Positions 1 to 12,333 of a DNA stretch of 64,000 nucleotides are shown in pieces. The translations under genes and the position numbers were made by a program. The stretch covers positions 3,001,865-3,065,864 of the forward strand of contig CM033119.1 of NCBI GenBank assembly GCA_019321725.1, written 5' to 3'. Position 1 is the stretch's first letter, and every line of letters starts with the position of its first letter. Origin of the DNA: Paulownia fortunei. Its lineage: Eukaryota; Streptophyta; Magnoliopsida; Lamiales; Paulowniaceae. Under the pieces are notes generated by a model. The model searched no databases. It had not been told where the DNA came from and saw only the letters and a program-made list of their open reading frames with translations.

Positions 1-152
1 AAGTACCTTGTGTTTTGATAGAGCAGTCTTTCAGGAAACCAAGGAGAAATAGTTCAAAAGACTGAATATAAACTTTCTTCTAGAGGCATTAGTGAACCTT
101 GGTTTGCCATGCAATATTTTAATCAAGTCCTGTTGGTACAAGTACAACACTG

Positions 153-184
<32 letters not shown>

Positions 185-1616
185 AACTTTTTTTATAAAT
201 ACTTTGTGTTTGGCCCCTCCAATCCAATTATAATAACCCTCAATTTTAAATTGTGTCCATTTATTTTTTAAACTAAATGTTGTAATGATTTTTCAAATTA
301 AAAGCTCTAATGATATTTCAAAAGCTTGGTGCATATAATCAACAATAGGCTTACAAATTTCAAATTCCTTCAATCTATAAAGATTACTGCTAATATACAT
401 ATTTTTCATGCTCTTTTACTCCTATAAAATTCACCTTAAGATATAAAAAATTACGAAAAAGAAAAAATGAAACTGTTTACTTGTACACTTTCTTATACAC
501 TTCCTTGTACAAAATAATGTCCACTAAGAGAAAACTAATAGTAAAACTTTTTTGAATAAAATCCATAATAAATGAATTTTGTGTTATAATTCATAAAGGA
601 TTATTTAAATAATTTAAATTTAGCGTAATGTTTTAATGCAAGCAAATTCTGATGATACTTTATGTTATCTCTGTCGGTCTGTTAAATTCGAAATTGATTG
701 AAATTTGCAGTTGTAAAAATTGGCCAAACTTTTTCGCTAGTAACAGCAACTTGGCCCCAAGACTTCAATCCTGGATCATCCTGTATGATAGCATACCCTT
801 GTCAATACGAAACAGTATAATTTGAAGACTCTATGAAGAACATAGAAGAAAATGGATGTCTGAGATGATGCAACTTAATGTCATAGTTTTGTCGGAGGTT
901 TCGTGATTACGTTATAAATCGAAGACTATATAACAATTGTTTCATGTTTTGGTCCCAATTAACAGGTTTGGCATTTGGTTCATGTTCATATCCTTGGAAC
1001 GTGAAATACCCAGACCATATAAGCTGCATTATCATTTTAAATGCAGACATGGTTATTTTAAATGGATTACAAGAAGCAAGTACCAAACATAATAAAAATA
1101 AGGATACCAAAATTACTGTTAAAACTTTGACAAAACTATATAGTAAGAAATTATGGAAAGAAAAAAAATAGTTTAATCAACAACAGAGGATATGGGAAGG
1201 GCTCTAACTTACAACAGTAAATCCTGACCTCTAAAATGTATACCGAAGCCCTCCCAAATTCTTGAAAGCACTTCCTATTCAATAGCCATCAAGAACCACG
1301 GTTATGTACTTTAAACTTCTTATAATTGTAAATAAAAACAAAAAGTAAAAACAATAAATCTTTTTTCTTCCTCCTAGAAATTGAATAAGGTTCAAATCAA
1401 ATTAGACTCTAATTGCTACAACATCACTGTTAAGACAATTTGGCTTGCACATCACAGGAAAAGATGAATGCAGAACCGTCCATCATTCCACTCATGGAAA
1501 CCTGAAATGCCAAATAGAGAGAGAGAGAGAGCCATCTCTTGCCCCATAATCTTATGAGCATTCGCACCCGCCATCACTAATGCACATTATTGCAAATAAG
1601 GAAACCTGTAAGCAAA
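1..1616. other. 3' flank of the deubiquitinase gene, no recognised gene
   Basis: AT-rich sequence left of the MINDY-type gene. It probably includes that gene's 3' untranslated region just below 1616, with a short GA repeat at about 1516-1531. A TA microsatellite lies at about 154-178. A minus-strand stretch at about 690-815 is open for some 40 codons but resembles nothing I know. Overlapping short open frames on both strands at 907-1171 also look like chance. Confidence 0.5.
154..178. repeat. TA dinucleotide microsatellite
   Basis: An uninterrupted run of alternating A and T, about 12 units, in intergenic DNA. Likely length-polymorphic. Confidence 0.9.
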
Positions 1617-4600
1617 TCAGACAATACTAGGTGCATCCCCTTCCCAATTGCATACAGCACGGGACCAACGTGTTCTAATGCAATCAACCAAAGGTGCATG
1701 TTGAGCAGGCTGAGGCTTAGATACTTGAGTTGAGTTGTCTACCACGCTGGATTCATTTGTACCTGAGCCAGAGGCCACTGGCGCATGGGCCATGAATTCC
1801 TCAGGTGTCCACCTTGGGGGAACTGAAACCCTCAATTTTGTTAATCTAGGTCTTTGAATTGGATTCTCATTTCTAGATGATGCTTGGCTGCCATTCACCA
1901 CTGATTTTGCAATCCCATTAAAATGGTAAAGATCAAAGACCTTCTTTCCCATCAATCCAGTTGAGTCCTTCACGCCTCCTAAACTCTTGTCCAAATCCAG
2001 AAGAACCTGCCAAAATTCACTCCATACAATAAAATCTGTACTGCAAAGATGTTCAACCTTCTCACGTGGAAGGTTAATGCTCATTTCCTTGACGACTTGA
2101 TGGAATCCTTCAACACTTATGAAGCCACCACCTCCACTTTGATCTTGAGCATCAAAAGCTCTCCTAATCTGGGTCTCTCTTTTTTCGAGTTCATTCTCCT
2201 CCTGAACTTTGGTATCAAGAGCAAATAAGACTGTATAATGAGATTCACTCCCAACTACCCATATTGGCCACCTTGGGCATTTAAGATATTGGCCAACCTT
2301 ACAAAAGTTTAGGGACTCCAACAGAGTGAGGAATCCAACTTCCACAGTTGTTGAGATGCCCTTCACAAACATGCCACCCCCAAGTCCATCTTCCCATCAA
2401 ACACATTGGCAACAGCACTCCCAGAAAGTAACAGGTTTACAATTTCCTATTTGGCAAATTATAATGTCAGATATCATATAGACTAGCAAACAAGCAAAAC
2501 CAAAATCATCAAGCATAAACGAAATATGCATCAATCAGTCATTACCTGTGATGCATGCCCAAATGGAGCAGTGACTAAAGGTTGACTTGGGTCATCCCTG
2601 TCCTCTTGAACAGTGTCCTGACAGCAATTAAGGCACAGAAGTGCATTACTCGCAACATTGATAAATCAAAAAAGATAAACTATAATTTAGCTGAGCATGC
2701 ATTTAAGATATTTATTCAAAACCTTGTCCAGGTTAGCATAAAAAATACTAGAAGCCTTCATTTTCCTCTGTGAGCCACATGAGATAATTTTGACACAGAG
2801 CCAAGGCATTTCAGTGTTTAATCAATTTACGCAGAATTTCCTCTCTTGGCTAAAAAAACTAACCGCTTAAAGAATGTTGGTTAAATAACCTTTCACTCTT
2901 GAGAAGGAGAAATAGAAGTCTAATAAAGTCAGAATAATGAGAGTACAAAATTTAGAGAATTAATTTGGTTCAAATTCACCTCAAATGATCAGTTAATTAA
3001 GTTTTAGAGGTAAGATAACCTATGGAGGACATCCACACCTGGATATGCATCCTTCCTGCTGAATTTGAAAAGTAAAGTAAGAGGATTATTTAAAGCAATG
3101 GCATATATGTACAGCAACGAAGCTCCTCACAATCTTAAAAAACAAAGGGTCAAGGGTTGAGTTTTTGTCAACGTAATTACCACTCATCTGTTTACAACAT
3201 ATTTAGTATTTGACTCTATATTTCAGAAGTCAAATTTATCCCAGATGTTGTATTGAGGAAGCATTGCTCTTTCAACTTGATTTCATTAGGAAGCATGAAT
3301 TAATGAGATAAAAAATTATATAAAAAGAGAGTGTGTTCATATAGCAGAATAACATACCAGTCCTCGAGACAACAATGCGGATATTAAGAAGAGCAATGCT
3401 CCCATGCGACTTCGGAAAATAGGAAGCACATCTTCGAGCCTTTGAATTGCACTTGTTCGAGAAGTGCAGGTGTTAATTCTCAAAACCTTCCGCAAGTCAG
3501 ACCCAGATTCAACAGAAAGACCTTCAAGTACCTTTGCAATGACCTGTGAAATAAGGTGCAAACAAATTGTGAGAAAAGAACTTCAATAAGTGGATGGGAA
3601 AGTGAAAATCACTGCAATCACATATCCTCCATCATCTGGCTCTCAATAATAAAAGATAGAGTCACACCATTTTCAAACATAAATGCACCACTTTATCACC
3701 CAAATTTTCACATGAAGATGGTGAAGGTTAATGCAGTCCATGGTTTCACCGTGAACAGGAGATCCCAAAGGAATGTGACACAAAGTGTGGCAAAATAACA
3801 AAACTCACCTCATCCTCTGACCCATTCGTGGACTCCACAAAATCACCATCAAGAATATTCAAAGATGCTACTACTGCTGTTTCATTACTTCCACATAGAA
3901 AGAGTATCTCACTCATACTCCTCACCAAGGCTCTGTTTGGAAGAAGCAGAATTTACTATCAGTAACAACAAAGGAAACTATCAACCATTGAATAAAAGTG
4001 AGTCAAGATTTTAAAAAAATTAACATTACTGTCCAGATAACAAATTACACTTTAGATATGGCTACTCCATGACAAGATATATAAGCTAGTCACTTAAAAT
4101 AACGATTTTGTTTGAAATATCATGGAATATGTTAGTCCATAATTCAATTTAAAATAATGTAAATTGTCTTAAGGGAGCAATTCAATTTAATGAAAAACAG
4201 ACACTATGCATCGTGAATCGCAATTTTAAAACAGATATCTGATTATTAATTTTTCTTTCATCAGAAGTCACAAGGAGAAATCAACTAAAAGCCATATGAA
4301 TCAATGAAACAATACTTAGAAATCAGTAGCACAATAAAAAGCATAACTAATTTCCTAGGTACATTTCACCAATGCAGTAGAGTCTTTTACATAAGAAACA
4401 ATGAGATGTAATCATCAATAAACTAGAAAGTTGACTGTGAAGCTCTGATTGATATTTATAGTCAACATCTTAATACTAACCAAATTTCTGGAAACAGCAT
4501 AAGCATCAAACAATGGAAACATTAAGGTTAAAGAAATAGCTGATGAAAGCAAATTAATCTAAAAAATCAGTATGAAGTATTAGCCATGCCAAGAAAAATA

Positions 4601-7600
4601 TAGGCATATTGTTTTCTGTTGTTTTCTTCCTTAATCTTTTCCCCCTTTTGTCTTCTTGGTTATGCAGTAAAGATTCAGCAACAAAATATGGAACTATCAG
4701 GATGAACATAATGGTCTGTTTGCCACCTATTAGAACCCCATGGTATGTTAGTTTATTTTGTGCATAGTAAAACTACACGCCATAAACACCAAACTGGACA
4801 ATTAAACACTGCATACTATCAATATATGGATACTGACCAGGTCGCTTGAGATTACTTAACAAGCAGATTTATGAGATAGATCTGATAACTTCTTCAAGAA
4901 ATATGCTAATGAATCCTATAAACTCGATCTAATGTGCACTGAAAAAAGCCATTTTCTTAAGTACAAGCCACAGAACAGCAGTTAGGTAACCTTAGTGCCA
5001 AAGGCATACATGCAATTATTAGACATCAGGTATAGCAGTTGAAAGAATTTAGCAAATTCTGGCCCAAGATGCCACATATATAGGTTTGTGGACCAGAGAG
5101 CAGTAATTTCTCCTTATTTGTTTTTGCCATTTTTAAGTTTTGAATCAGAAACTAACACCAAGGAAAGACCAAATACAACAGCTTTAAGAATTAATATAGA
5201 AAGATTCACGACCTTGATTTTTTCTCCTCTGAAAGAGACAAGAAAACATCTGCTTCCACAGATTCATTCTTGGACACCCTTCTCATAGCCAAATTTAACG
5301 AATTGTTTGACACAACATTACTGGATTCCTCCAGAGAAAATAGAAGATATTTGAGTACAAAAGCCTGCATAGCCAAAAGATTAAGTCATTAGCAGAAACA
5401 AACACTGTAGAATAAAGATATGCAGTGAACAGGAAGGTAGAAACTGGAAAATTTTCCATGTTCTCGTGCTAAAAGATAGGATAAAGCAGCATTCTCAGTA
5501 AGTAAATAAGACTTGGCCCTCTAATGCCCAGTCCTAGTTCAAGTTATGGGTATTAACCAGCATAGAGCAGTCTTCTTGGTTCAAAAATCAAAAGGAACTC
5601 CTAGTGGGAATGGAAACCTTCATTATTTCTTGGGTATTTACACATATAAGTATATTGTAAGGAATGTTTAGTATTTTTCCTAAATCCTCAGCAATTTTAT
5701 AATCAATCAAGAGTCTTTAAATGGATTTCTAAGATTGAACTAATCTGCAGACAATGCACTTCCAAGTACCGTTGATAAACTGCGTTGATCAAACTCAAAG
5801 TCCCATGCACAAGTCCAATTCTATCCTAAAATAGAAAGACTATTGCATTACTCGAGGTACTTCAGTTTTGAAATCCAAAAGCACCTTCCATATACCCCAG
5901 TTTAGAGGAGGTAATAGAAGCCAATCCAGAGCCCATCAATCACCACTAAACAGAGAATCCAGGGGAATAGATTAAAAATGCTCTGACCATTAGGTTATAA
6001 TTACAAACAACACAATTACTGAAACTTCTTCCCACTAAATTACACAAGGAAACTGAATTAGAACATGTCCAGGGTTTACTATATACTATGCCATTAGCTT
6101 CATAATATCTTCAAACAAAGAGTAAGATCAAAGACAATATAGGAAAACAAGAAGAAGGTTAAGATGTTTTAAATGGTTTATTATGGTTTATTCTTGAAGA
6201 AAATTTCATGAATGCCCAAAAGTAGAGAAACTTTACTCAAGAGGTCAAAACACAAAGGTCCTAAATTTCATCAGAAGTTACCAATTGAGGACACTACAAA
6301 GTTGTGGAGCATAGGAATGGTTAACATGCATAATGATTCACATTTTCAGATCAAGATAAATGGATTATTAAGGAGGATAAAAGACAAATTATGTTGCTTA
6401 AAGCACAACTAAGATCATTATGTAGAAGCTCATAAGACCTGTTCAGTAGCCAAACCAATGCAGCTTGACCATGCTTTGAGCTTGTCAAATTTTCAAGCTT
6501 ATTTGCTAAATTATTGTACAAGAAAATACATGATAAAGGAGTTGAATTTTTTCCTTGTTTAGCCCAACTGAAGTCCGCTAAGATTGATTGGTAAGATACA
6601 AAGAAAAAAAGTTTAACTCAATTTAACTGCAAGTGAGAAGAATCAAGCCAAGCTTGAGCAATCAATGACATATTTTCCCTCAGCTTCTTTAGACTCCTGA
6701 TGATCATCCACGTGGGATAGTTTTCAAGCCCAAAACATCATAAGGGAAGATACACGGAGGAGCTACAAACAAAACACTATCAGATAAGGCAGCTCAGTCA
6801 ATGCAACAAGAAACTTGAATGGCCAATTATATCATAAAGTAGAATTATGAGAATTCCAAGATATTGCCCACTAGAATCCATAAAGAGTAATGTCGAAGTC
6901 TCCAAGAAATCAAATTTAACTTGATAACAAGTTTTAGAAGATGAGACACAAAAAGAAAAGGTCTTGGCCGTGCAAATTATGATGAGACTGTTCTTAAAGA
7001 AAGCTCTCTTTCACAAGTAGCTGAAAGCCTCTTGGTTATTTCAGTACACACAAAAAGCAAGTCAAAGAAGGCAGCATTGACTCCATGATAGTAGGCATCA
7101 AAATACAACACATTATTATTTAACAATATATTGTAGGATTAAGTTTGGCATGAGAGTAAAATGAGAAATAAAACCATTACTTGAATAGCTGCTAATACGC
7201 CACAGGGCCCACCCTCATGCTGTACTAGCCCCATAGATGTTTCGGGATCAGCACTAAACCTGCAAAGGGAAGTTGATTTTCTGCAGAATTAGAAATGATA
7301 CATGGACAGCTCATTATTACCAACAAACAAATACTAACTAAATTGCGGAAACTGAATAACTGACTTCACAGATAACTAAGATCCAATAACGGCACAAAAA
7401 CACAGATATGCACATATTTCTAGAACTAGTGCACCAATTCATTTCCTTTGCTTTTTATTAGCCTATTACACCTAATTCCAAATTTTTCTACCTATTCTTT
7501 TAATTACAAAAAAGTAGACATTCTATCAACAATTAATATATGAATTGAGTAAAACTTGATGTTCAAACTTTTAAACATAAACAAATTTTACCTAATACCC

Positions 7601-8007
7601 TGATTGCTCCACTGTGCAAGCACATCTTTACTAACTCCTTCCCCAAAAATCATCAAGAAGAGCTGGTTAGCCTCCACCAACGATAACTCAATCCCCAAAA
7701 TTCCACTTTTGCCCTCAGCTTTCTCCAAGCTCACACCTTTGCCTTTACCCTCATCTTCCAAACCCCTAATTTTCACATCCTTCACACTTTCCACACTCCT
7801 CACCGCCATCCGCTTCTCCGCAGCGGCAGCCATTAATTCCCGTTGCATCCGCCGATTTTTCACCTCCGGCGACTCCTCCGGCTGCTGCTCCTCCCCTACG
7901 ACGCCGGAATTCTCCCTCGACTTGCTCCTCTTCGGTTCCGGCGACTCGTGATGTTGCATGCTCAGTCTCAACGCCATCTTCAAATCCTCCTCTTCTTGAT
8001 CCACCAT
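1617..8007 (-). CDS. MINDY-3/4-type ubiquitin carboxyl-terminal hydrolase (UIM protein), frameshifted as given
   Basis: Deubiquitinase of the MINDY family (DUF4205/FAM188), which cleaves Lys48-linked ubiquitin chains. Exons, in coding order: 8007-7592, 7259-7181, 5364-5213, 3932-3809, 3543-3358, 2617-2546, 2446-1617; all have GT-AG borders and matching phases. A ubiquitin-interacting motif is visible near residues 4-17 (EEDLKMALRLSMQHH). The catalytic motif QHEGGPCGVLA puts the active-site Gln at about 152 and Cys at about 158. A later ESHYTVLFALD segment supplies the catalytic His. An EF-hand-like loop (DQSGGGGFISVE) and a conserved PPRWTPEEFMA tail follow. In the last exon a run of five G (plus 2377-2381) shifts the frame and gives a stop at 2363-2365, about 370 residues in. 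One more G would give about 619 residues, near the family's usual length. Start at 8007 is the first ATG and opens directly into the UIM. Confidence 0.9.
2363..2381 (-). other. single-base frameshift site in the deubiquitinase
   Basis: The coding strand reads GAC TTG then GGGGG TGGCATG. In the frame entering this exon this gives DLGVACL and a TGA stop. The family pattern here is a glycine run followed by Met and a hydrophobic residue, which needs six G. Sequence is open and family-like on both sides in the two frames, so the break is exactly here. Confidence 0.85.
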
Positions 8008-8444
8008 TGATGTAGATCAAGTAAAAAAAAAATCAATCTTGAATTTGAAAATTACCGGTTCAAATTAAGAAAGAAGCTCAAAAAATTTGATCGAATAAGT
8101 CAGGTTTTGATTGGATTTTAATTTGACTCTTCTATACAGCCTTGTATATATAAGTGTATAATGTATATATAACATGTACAGGAATTAATTCAAATTTAAT
8201 AAAGGAATATCCAGAAATTGAACATAAAGCATGAAAAAATTAAATATCTTTTTCTGTATAAATATCTGATATGCAGAATCAAGAACAGTAGTAGAGTTTT
8301 TAAATCGTAATAATAACGGAAAATTCCCAGGTGGACGAGGGAGGGCCATACGGTGACGTTTCAGGTAAGTCTTGATGCTGCTGTAGTGCGCTTTTTGGGA
8401 AATGACAACTGCATCCTTCGAAGACAAAATGACAGTGAATTTTG
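8008..8444. promoter_or_regulatory. upstream region of the deubiquitinase gene
   Basis: This stretch sits upstream of the minus-strand start codon. TATA-like sequence occurs around 8145-8170 when read on the minus strand, roughly 140-160 bases from the ATG, which is plausible for a core promoter. No other element is recognised. Confidence 0.35.
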
Positions 8445-9300
8445 GGGTTAAATGCAATTAACCCCCTGTAAAATAGGAAAATGGTAAAAAATTCCCCTTA
8501 AAAGAAAAAGGCCAAATAATCACCCTATATTTTAAAAAAGAAACACCCTTAAGGCCAGCGGTGAGCAACATGCTCAATTTGTGCGAGTTCTTTTAGGGAT
8601 TTTTACATGTAAAAAAAATTATTATACCTTATTTATAACAACCGTTGAATCTTTTTTAAAGAGGTCAATGATTCACACTAAATACCTTACAATATCTATG
8701 TTTATATACATTGAATATATTTATTTATTCAAATATTTTTATATATCTATTTGATATATTTATTGGAATACATATATATTTACTCCAACATGTGTATATA
8801 CTTGCATATATACACATATATAATGTATATGTATATATACTATCATATAATGGGCGAGTAGATGGTATAGGAGTTAGGAGATTGTGACTAGGGTAGTTAG
8901 GGTATTGATATAGTATAAAACTAATTTTGGAAAAAAAACTCGATATAAGTTAGAGATCAAAGGAGAAACGTACGAAACTGATAGATCTCAAATTCCTATT
9001 TAATGAACTCAAAGAAATCATTAGTCTTATTGAGATGTCCTAGCTAACACCCTCTAATAATAAAGTTAGATCTCTCTTATACTAGAAAAAGTAAAATGAT
9101 CTAAAAATATTTACTGAATATTATAAATTTTCACTTGTCTTTAATGCGGAAGTCAAGAGGGCCATTTATAGAGTTGAATAGGCACACATAGCACAAATCG
9201 GGTCTATTTGAGAAGATAGACATGGATCCTATTTTATTTTATAATTTTAATCTATTTCCATTGATAATTTTATCCTTTAACAATATTTATTACCCACATC

Positions 9301-9660
9301 AAGTATGGTGGTAGGGGGTTAGGGGAGGGTGGTCGTTTGGGGGGAGGGGTGGCGCAGGGCTATGGAATGGTTTGGGGATATGTGGGGGTTGGGATGAGGG
9401 GAAGGGAGTGTTGGGGCAAAAAGGGGTTGGGAGGGGAGTGGCGGGGAAGGCTATTTGGTTTGGGAGACAAGGTCTGGTGAGAGAGTGTTGGGTTCGAAAT
9501 GAGTGTGGCAAGGAAGAGGTTAGTGGTGGGGGATGGCGCGCGCGAGAGGAGCTATTGGTTGAGGGAGAGGAAGTAAAGGCAGTGTTTGAAGAGGTGGGCT
9601 TGGGGTTTAGGTTTGTAGGTGTATTGGCAGGAGTTAAAGGTTGGAAAAAATAAGGGAGAA
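9301..9660. other. G-rich segment inside the transposon
   Basis: About 360 bases that are strongly G-rich on the plus strand, in a region otherwise about three-quarters A+T. One plus-strand frame is open for 94 codons (9372-9653), but it reads Gly, Glu and Val rich with no known motif and no clear family. It could be a captured host gene fragment or a low-complexity expansion. I do not call a gene. Confidence 0.6.
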
Positions 9661-9709
9661 AAAGGGAAAGAAAGAAAAAAGGTGAAGAAGAAAAATAAGA
9701 AAATAAAAT

Positions 9710-10902
9710 AAATGATAAATCTCACTTTACTTTCATTTATTTTTGTTGAGCATCATTTTACTTTTTATATTTTCAATTATTTCACTTTACCCCCGTTGTA
9801 CTATCATTTTATCTCATTTTACCCTATTATATTCTAAAAAAATTAATCAAATCATCCTTACCAATTATTTATAGTAAAATTACTTTAAAAAGTTCTAAAA
9901 TTAGTAAACTTTATTTATATACTAATATTTTTTCAACTTAATTAATAACAGTTAATATTAATTTATTTTAAAATTTATTATTCTTAAAGTTTAATAACTA
10001 TTTTTTTATAGATATAGTTCCTATTTAGTTTCTATATCATATAATATTTTTTATTAATTAATATATTTTACTTATAAATTTTCTATTTATCATAAATATA
10101 AAAAATATATAACATGTTTTTAAAAATATTTTGTTAAATACATAAAATATTAGTAATAAATTTCTCATTGTTAATGAAATTATTAAAATTTCATCAAAAA
10201 ACAATGTTAAATTATTAAAAAAAGTTACTTTTAGGTATAATTTAATATCATTAAATAAATTATAAATAATCAAATTATCATAATTTAATAGATACTATGT
10301 TTTATTTAAAAAAAATATAGTCATTTTACCAACTAATTTTATTACTATTACTTGATTATAATGATTATTTTTGAATTTAACATAATTTCTATGAACTTAT
10401 GATAATTCTATTAATAATAAAAAATTATTACTAATATTTTATTTATTTAGTAACATATTATTTAAAATATATATATTTTTTGAATTTATATTGAGTAGAA
10501 AATTCCTAAGTAAAGTGTATTAGCTAATTAAAAATATTCCACTATATACTATTTGATAGAAACTATATTAAATTAAAAATTAACTATTAAAATTTAAGTA
10601 CGATAAAATCTTAAATTAATTTAATGTCAAGTCTTAATTAATCAAATTAAAAAAATAATTAGAACATAAATATAAATATATTAATTTTAGAACATTTTAA
10701 AATATTTTTACTATAAATAATAGGTAAAAGTAATTTGATTAATTATTTTAGAGTACAAAGGGGACAAAATGAGATAATGAGAGTACACGAGGTAAAGTGA
10801 AACAGAATGAAAGTGTAAGGGAGTAAAGTGAGACAATTGAGAGTTTAAAAGGGTAAAGTGATAGTTAATAAAAGTAGAGGGGGATAAAGTGATATTTATT
10901 CT
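9710..10902. mobile_element. nested element with long inverted repeats and a 10-bp target duplication
   Basis: The first 190 or so bases (repeats of CACTTTAC, then a stretch ending in ATTAATCAAAT and ATTTATAGTAAAA) reappear in inverted orientation at about 10690-10902. The element is flanked by the identical 10-mer aaaataaaat at 9700-9709 and 10903-10912. A 9-11 base duplication with long inverted repeats fits Mutator-like elements. The flank is low-complexity, so the duplication is good but not decisive evidence. The interior is AT-rich with no coding potential seen. Confidence 0.7.
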
Positions 10903-12217
10903 AAAATAAAATATTAATTACATATATGATTAAGGGTATTTTTATCTTTTTCTGATTAAATTGACGGCTAAATATAGCAGGGAGTCTGTGTGTATCTTTT
11001 CTGACAACACATGAAGGTTAATCGGCTTTTATTTCTTATTTTTTGTTAGGGAGAGTTATTTGCTATTTTCTTACTTTACAGGGGTTTAATTGCATTTAAC
11101 CCGTTTTGTGGTGGATAGAGGGTAATATATGTATTCTCAGGTTGGGTAATTAGTGTGGGCTTTAAAGTTAAGGTTGTCTGAAGATACTTGCCTTATTTGG
11201 AGGGTAAACACAAAGAGGGGGACAAAATATTTTGGATAATCAGGGGGGTATAAAAACGCATGGGGCTGATTATGGGAACATCATTACTGTAATCTTACTG
11301 GAAATTTGAGTAATCATTGGAGTTTTTGGTAACTTTACTTATCTAACTTTCCATACAAAAGTAAGGTCAAATTCAATGTACCCATTATACTATAAAAAGG
11401 CAATATTCTGTTAAAACTCATACAAATGGCCAAAAAATACCCCTGAATTTAGCCTATATGTCACTTTTTCCCTTCTGAAATCAAATATATCAACTAATTT
11501 GATAATATTCATAAGTTTTACAGTGAATACAATTTTTGAAATGGTAACATTTTTTTTGAAAAATTAGTGTAATTAAGCAATATATATATATATAATTCAT
11601 AAAATATAAGATTTTTCTATGATTATTGGGATGGTGGTTGCTAAATAAGGCTTTTCGTCAACAAAATATGATGTCACAAAATTTCAGCATTTTTGGAAGT
11701 TATAATATAAAAAATGAACTAAAATAAATAAGCAATAAGAAGAATCAAAATTTAAAGTACTAGATAAATTGAAAATATAAAAAAATAAATTGAATAGCAG
11801 CAAGAGACATGGAGCAAAAAGAACAAAAAAATAAATTTAGAAAAATAACATATTGATTGACTATTGCAACATTGCTTGTAAAAAAAACGTCTAGTTATAA
11901 AAAAAATATACTTATGAGAATAGTAAACTGTATTCGAAACTATCTTATTCGTTGACTTTTTGTTTTTTTTTTTGTTAATTCACAGGTGTAGAGAATTTAC
12001 TTTGACAAAAGCTAAATTCAAATTAATAAGAACAATTGACATTTAATGTTGATAACTACATTAGATAACAAAATATATATAAGTAGTAAGAGGGAAAATG
12101 TTAACCAAATAAATTTAGAAAAAAAATAATTCTTGGGTTTTAGAATTTTGACTTGTAGCACCACAAATCTTAGGGATGCCAATAATTTTGGGTTTGACCA
12201 AAACGTGCCTCATTTAA

Positions 12218-12333
12218 CCCGAATTTTATTGAGTTAAATGGGGTATGGATTGTATTATTTTAAATCCGATTTAAACCCGAATTTTATTGAGTTAAATGGG
12301 GTATGGATTGTATTATTTTAAATCCGATTTAAT
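12218..12333. repeat. tandem duplication, 58-base unit, two copies
   Basis: The unit beginning CCCGAATTTTATTGAG and ending AAATCCGATTTAAA is repeated almost perfectly with a period of 58 bases (copies start at 12218 and 12276). The near identity implies a recent duplication. Confidence 0.9.

Larger units (their letters stand above)
8445..11102. mobile_element. outer terminal-inverted-repeat DNA transposon, non-autonomous
   Basis: The left end begins GGGTTAAATGCAATTAAC and the right end, read on the other strand, begins GGGTTAAATGCAATTAAA. Similarity continues for roughly 50 bases into CCCCTGTAAAA/CCCCTGTAAAG and an A-rich tract. No transposase was found, so it is non-autonomous. No clean target-site duplication is visible (flanks gaattttg and gttttgtg are only loosely alike). 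Long inverted ends of this kind fit a Mutator-like element, but the superfamily is not proven. A second element is nested inside, and a G-rich block occupies 9301-9660. Confidence 0.7.

Noticed and set aside
690..815. Minus-strand stretch open for about 40 codons, including GYAIIQDDPGLKSWG
   Set aside because: Looks protein-like to the eye, but no family recognised, no matching upstream exon found, and this length is expected by chance.
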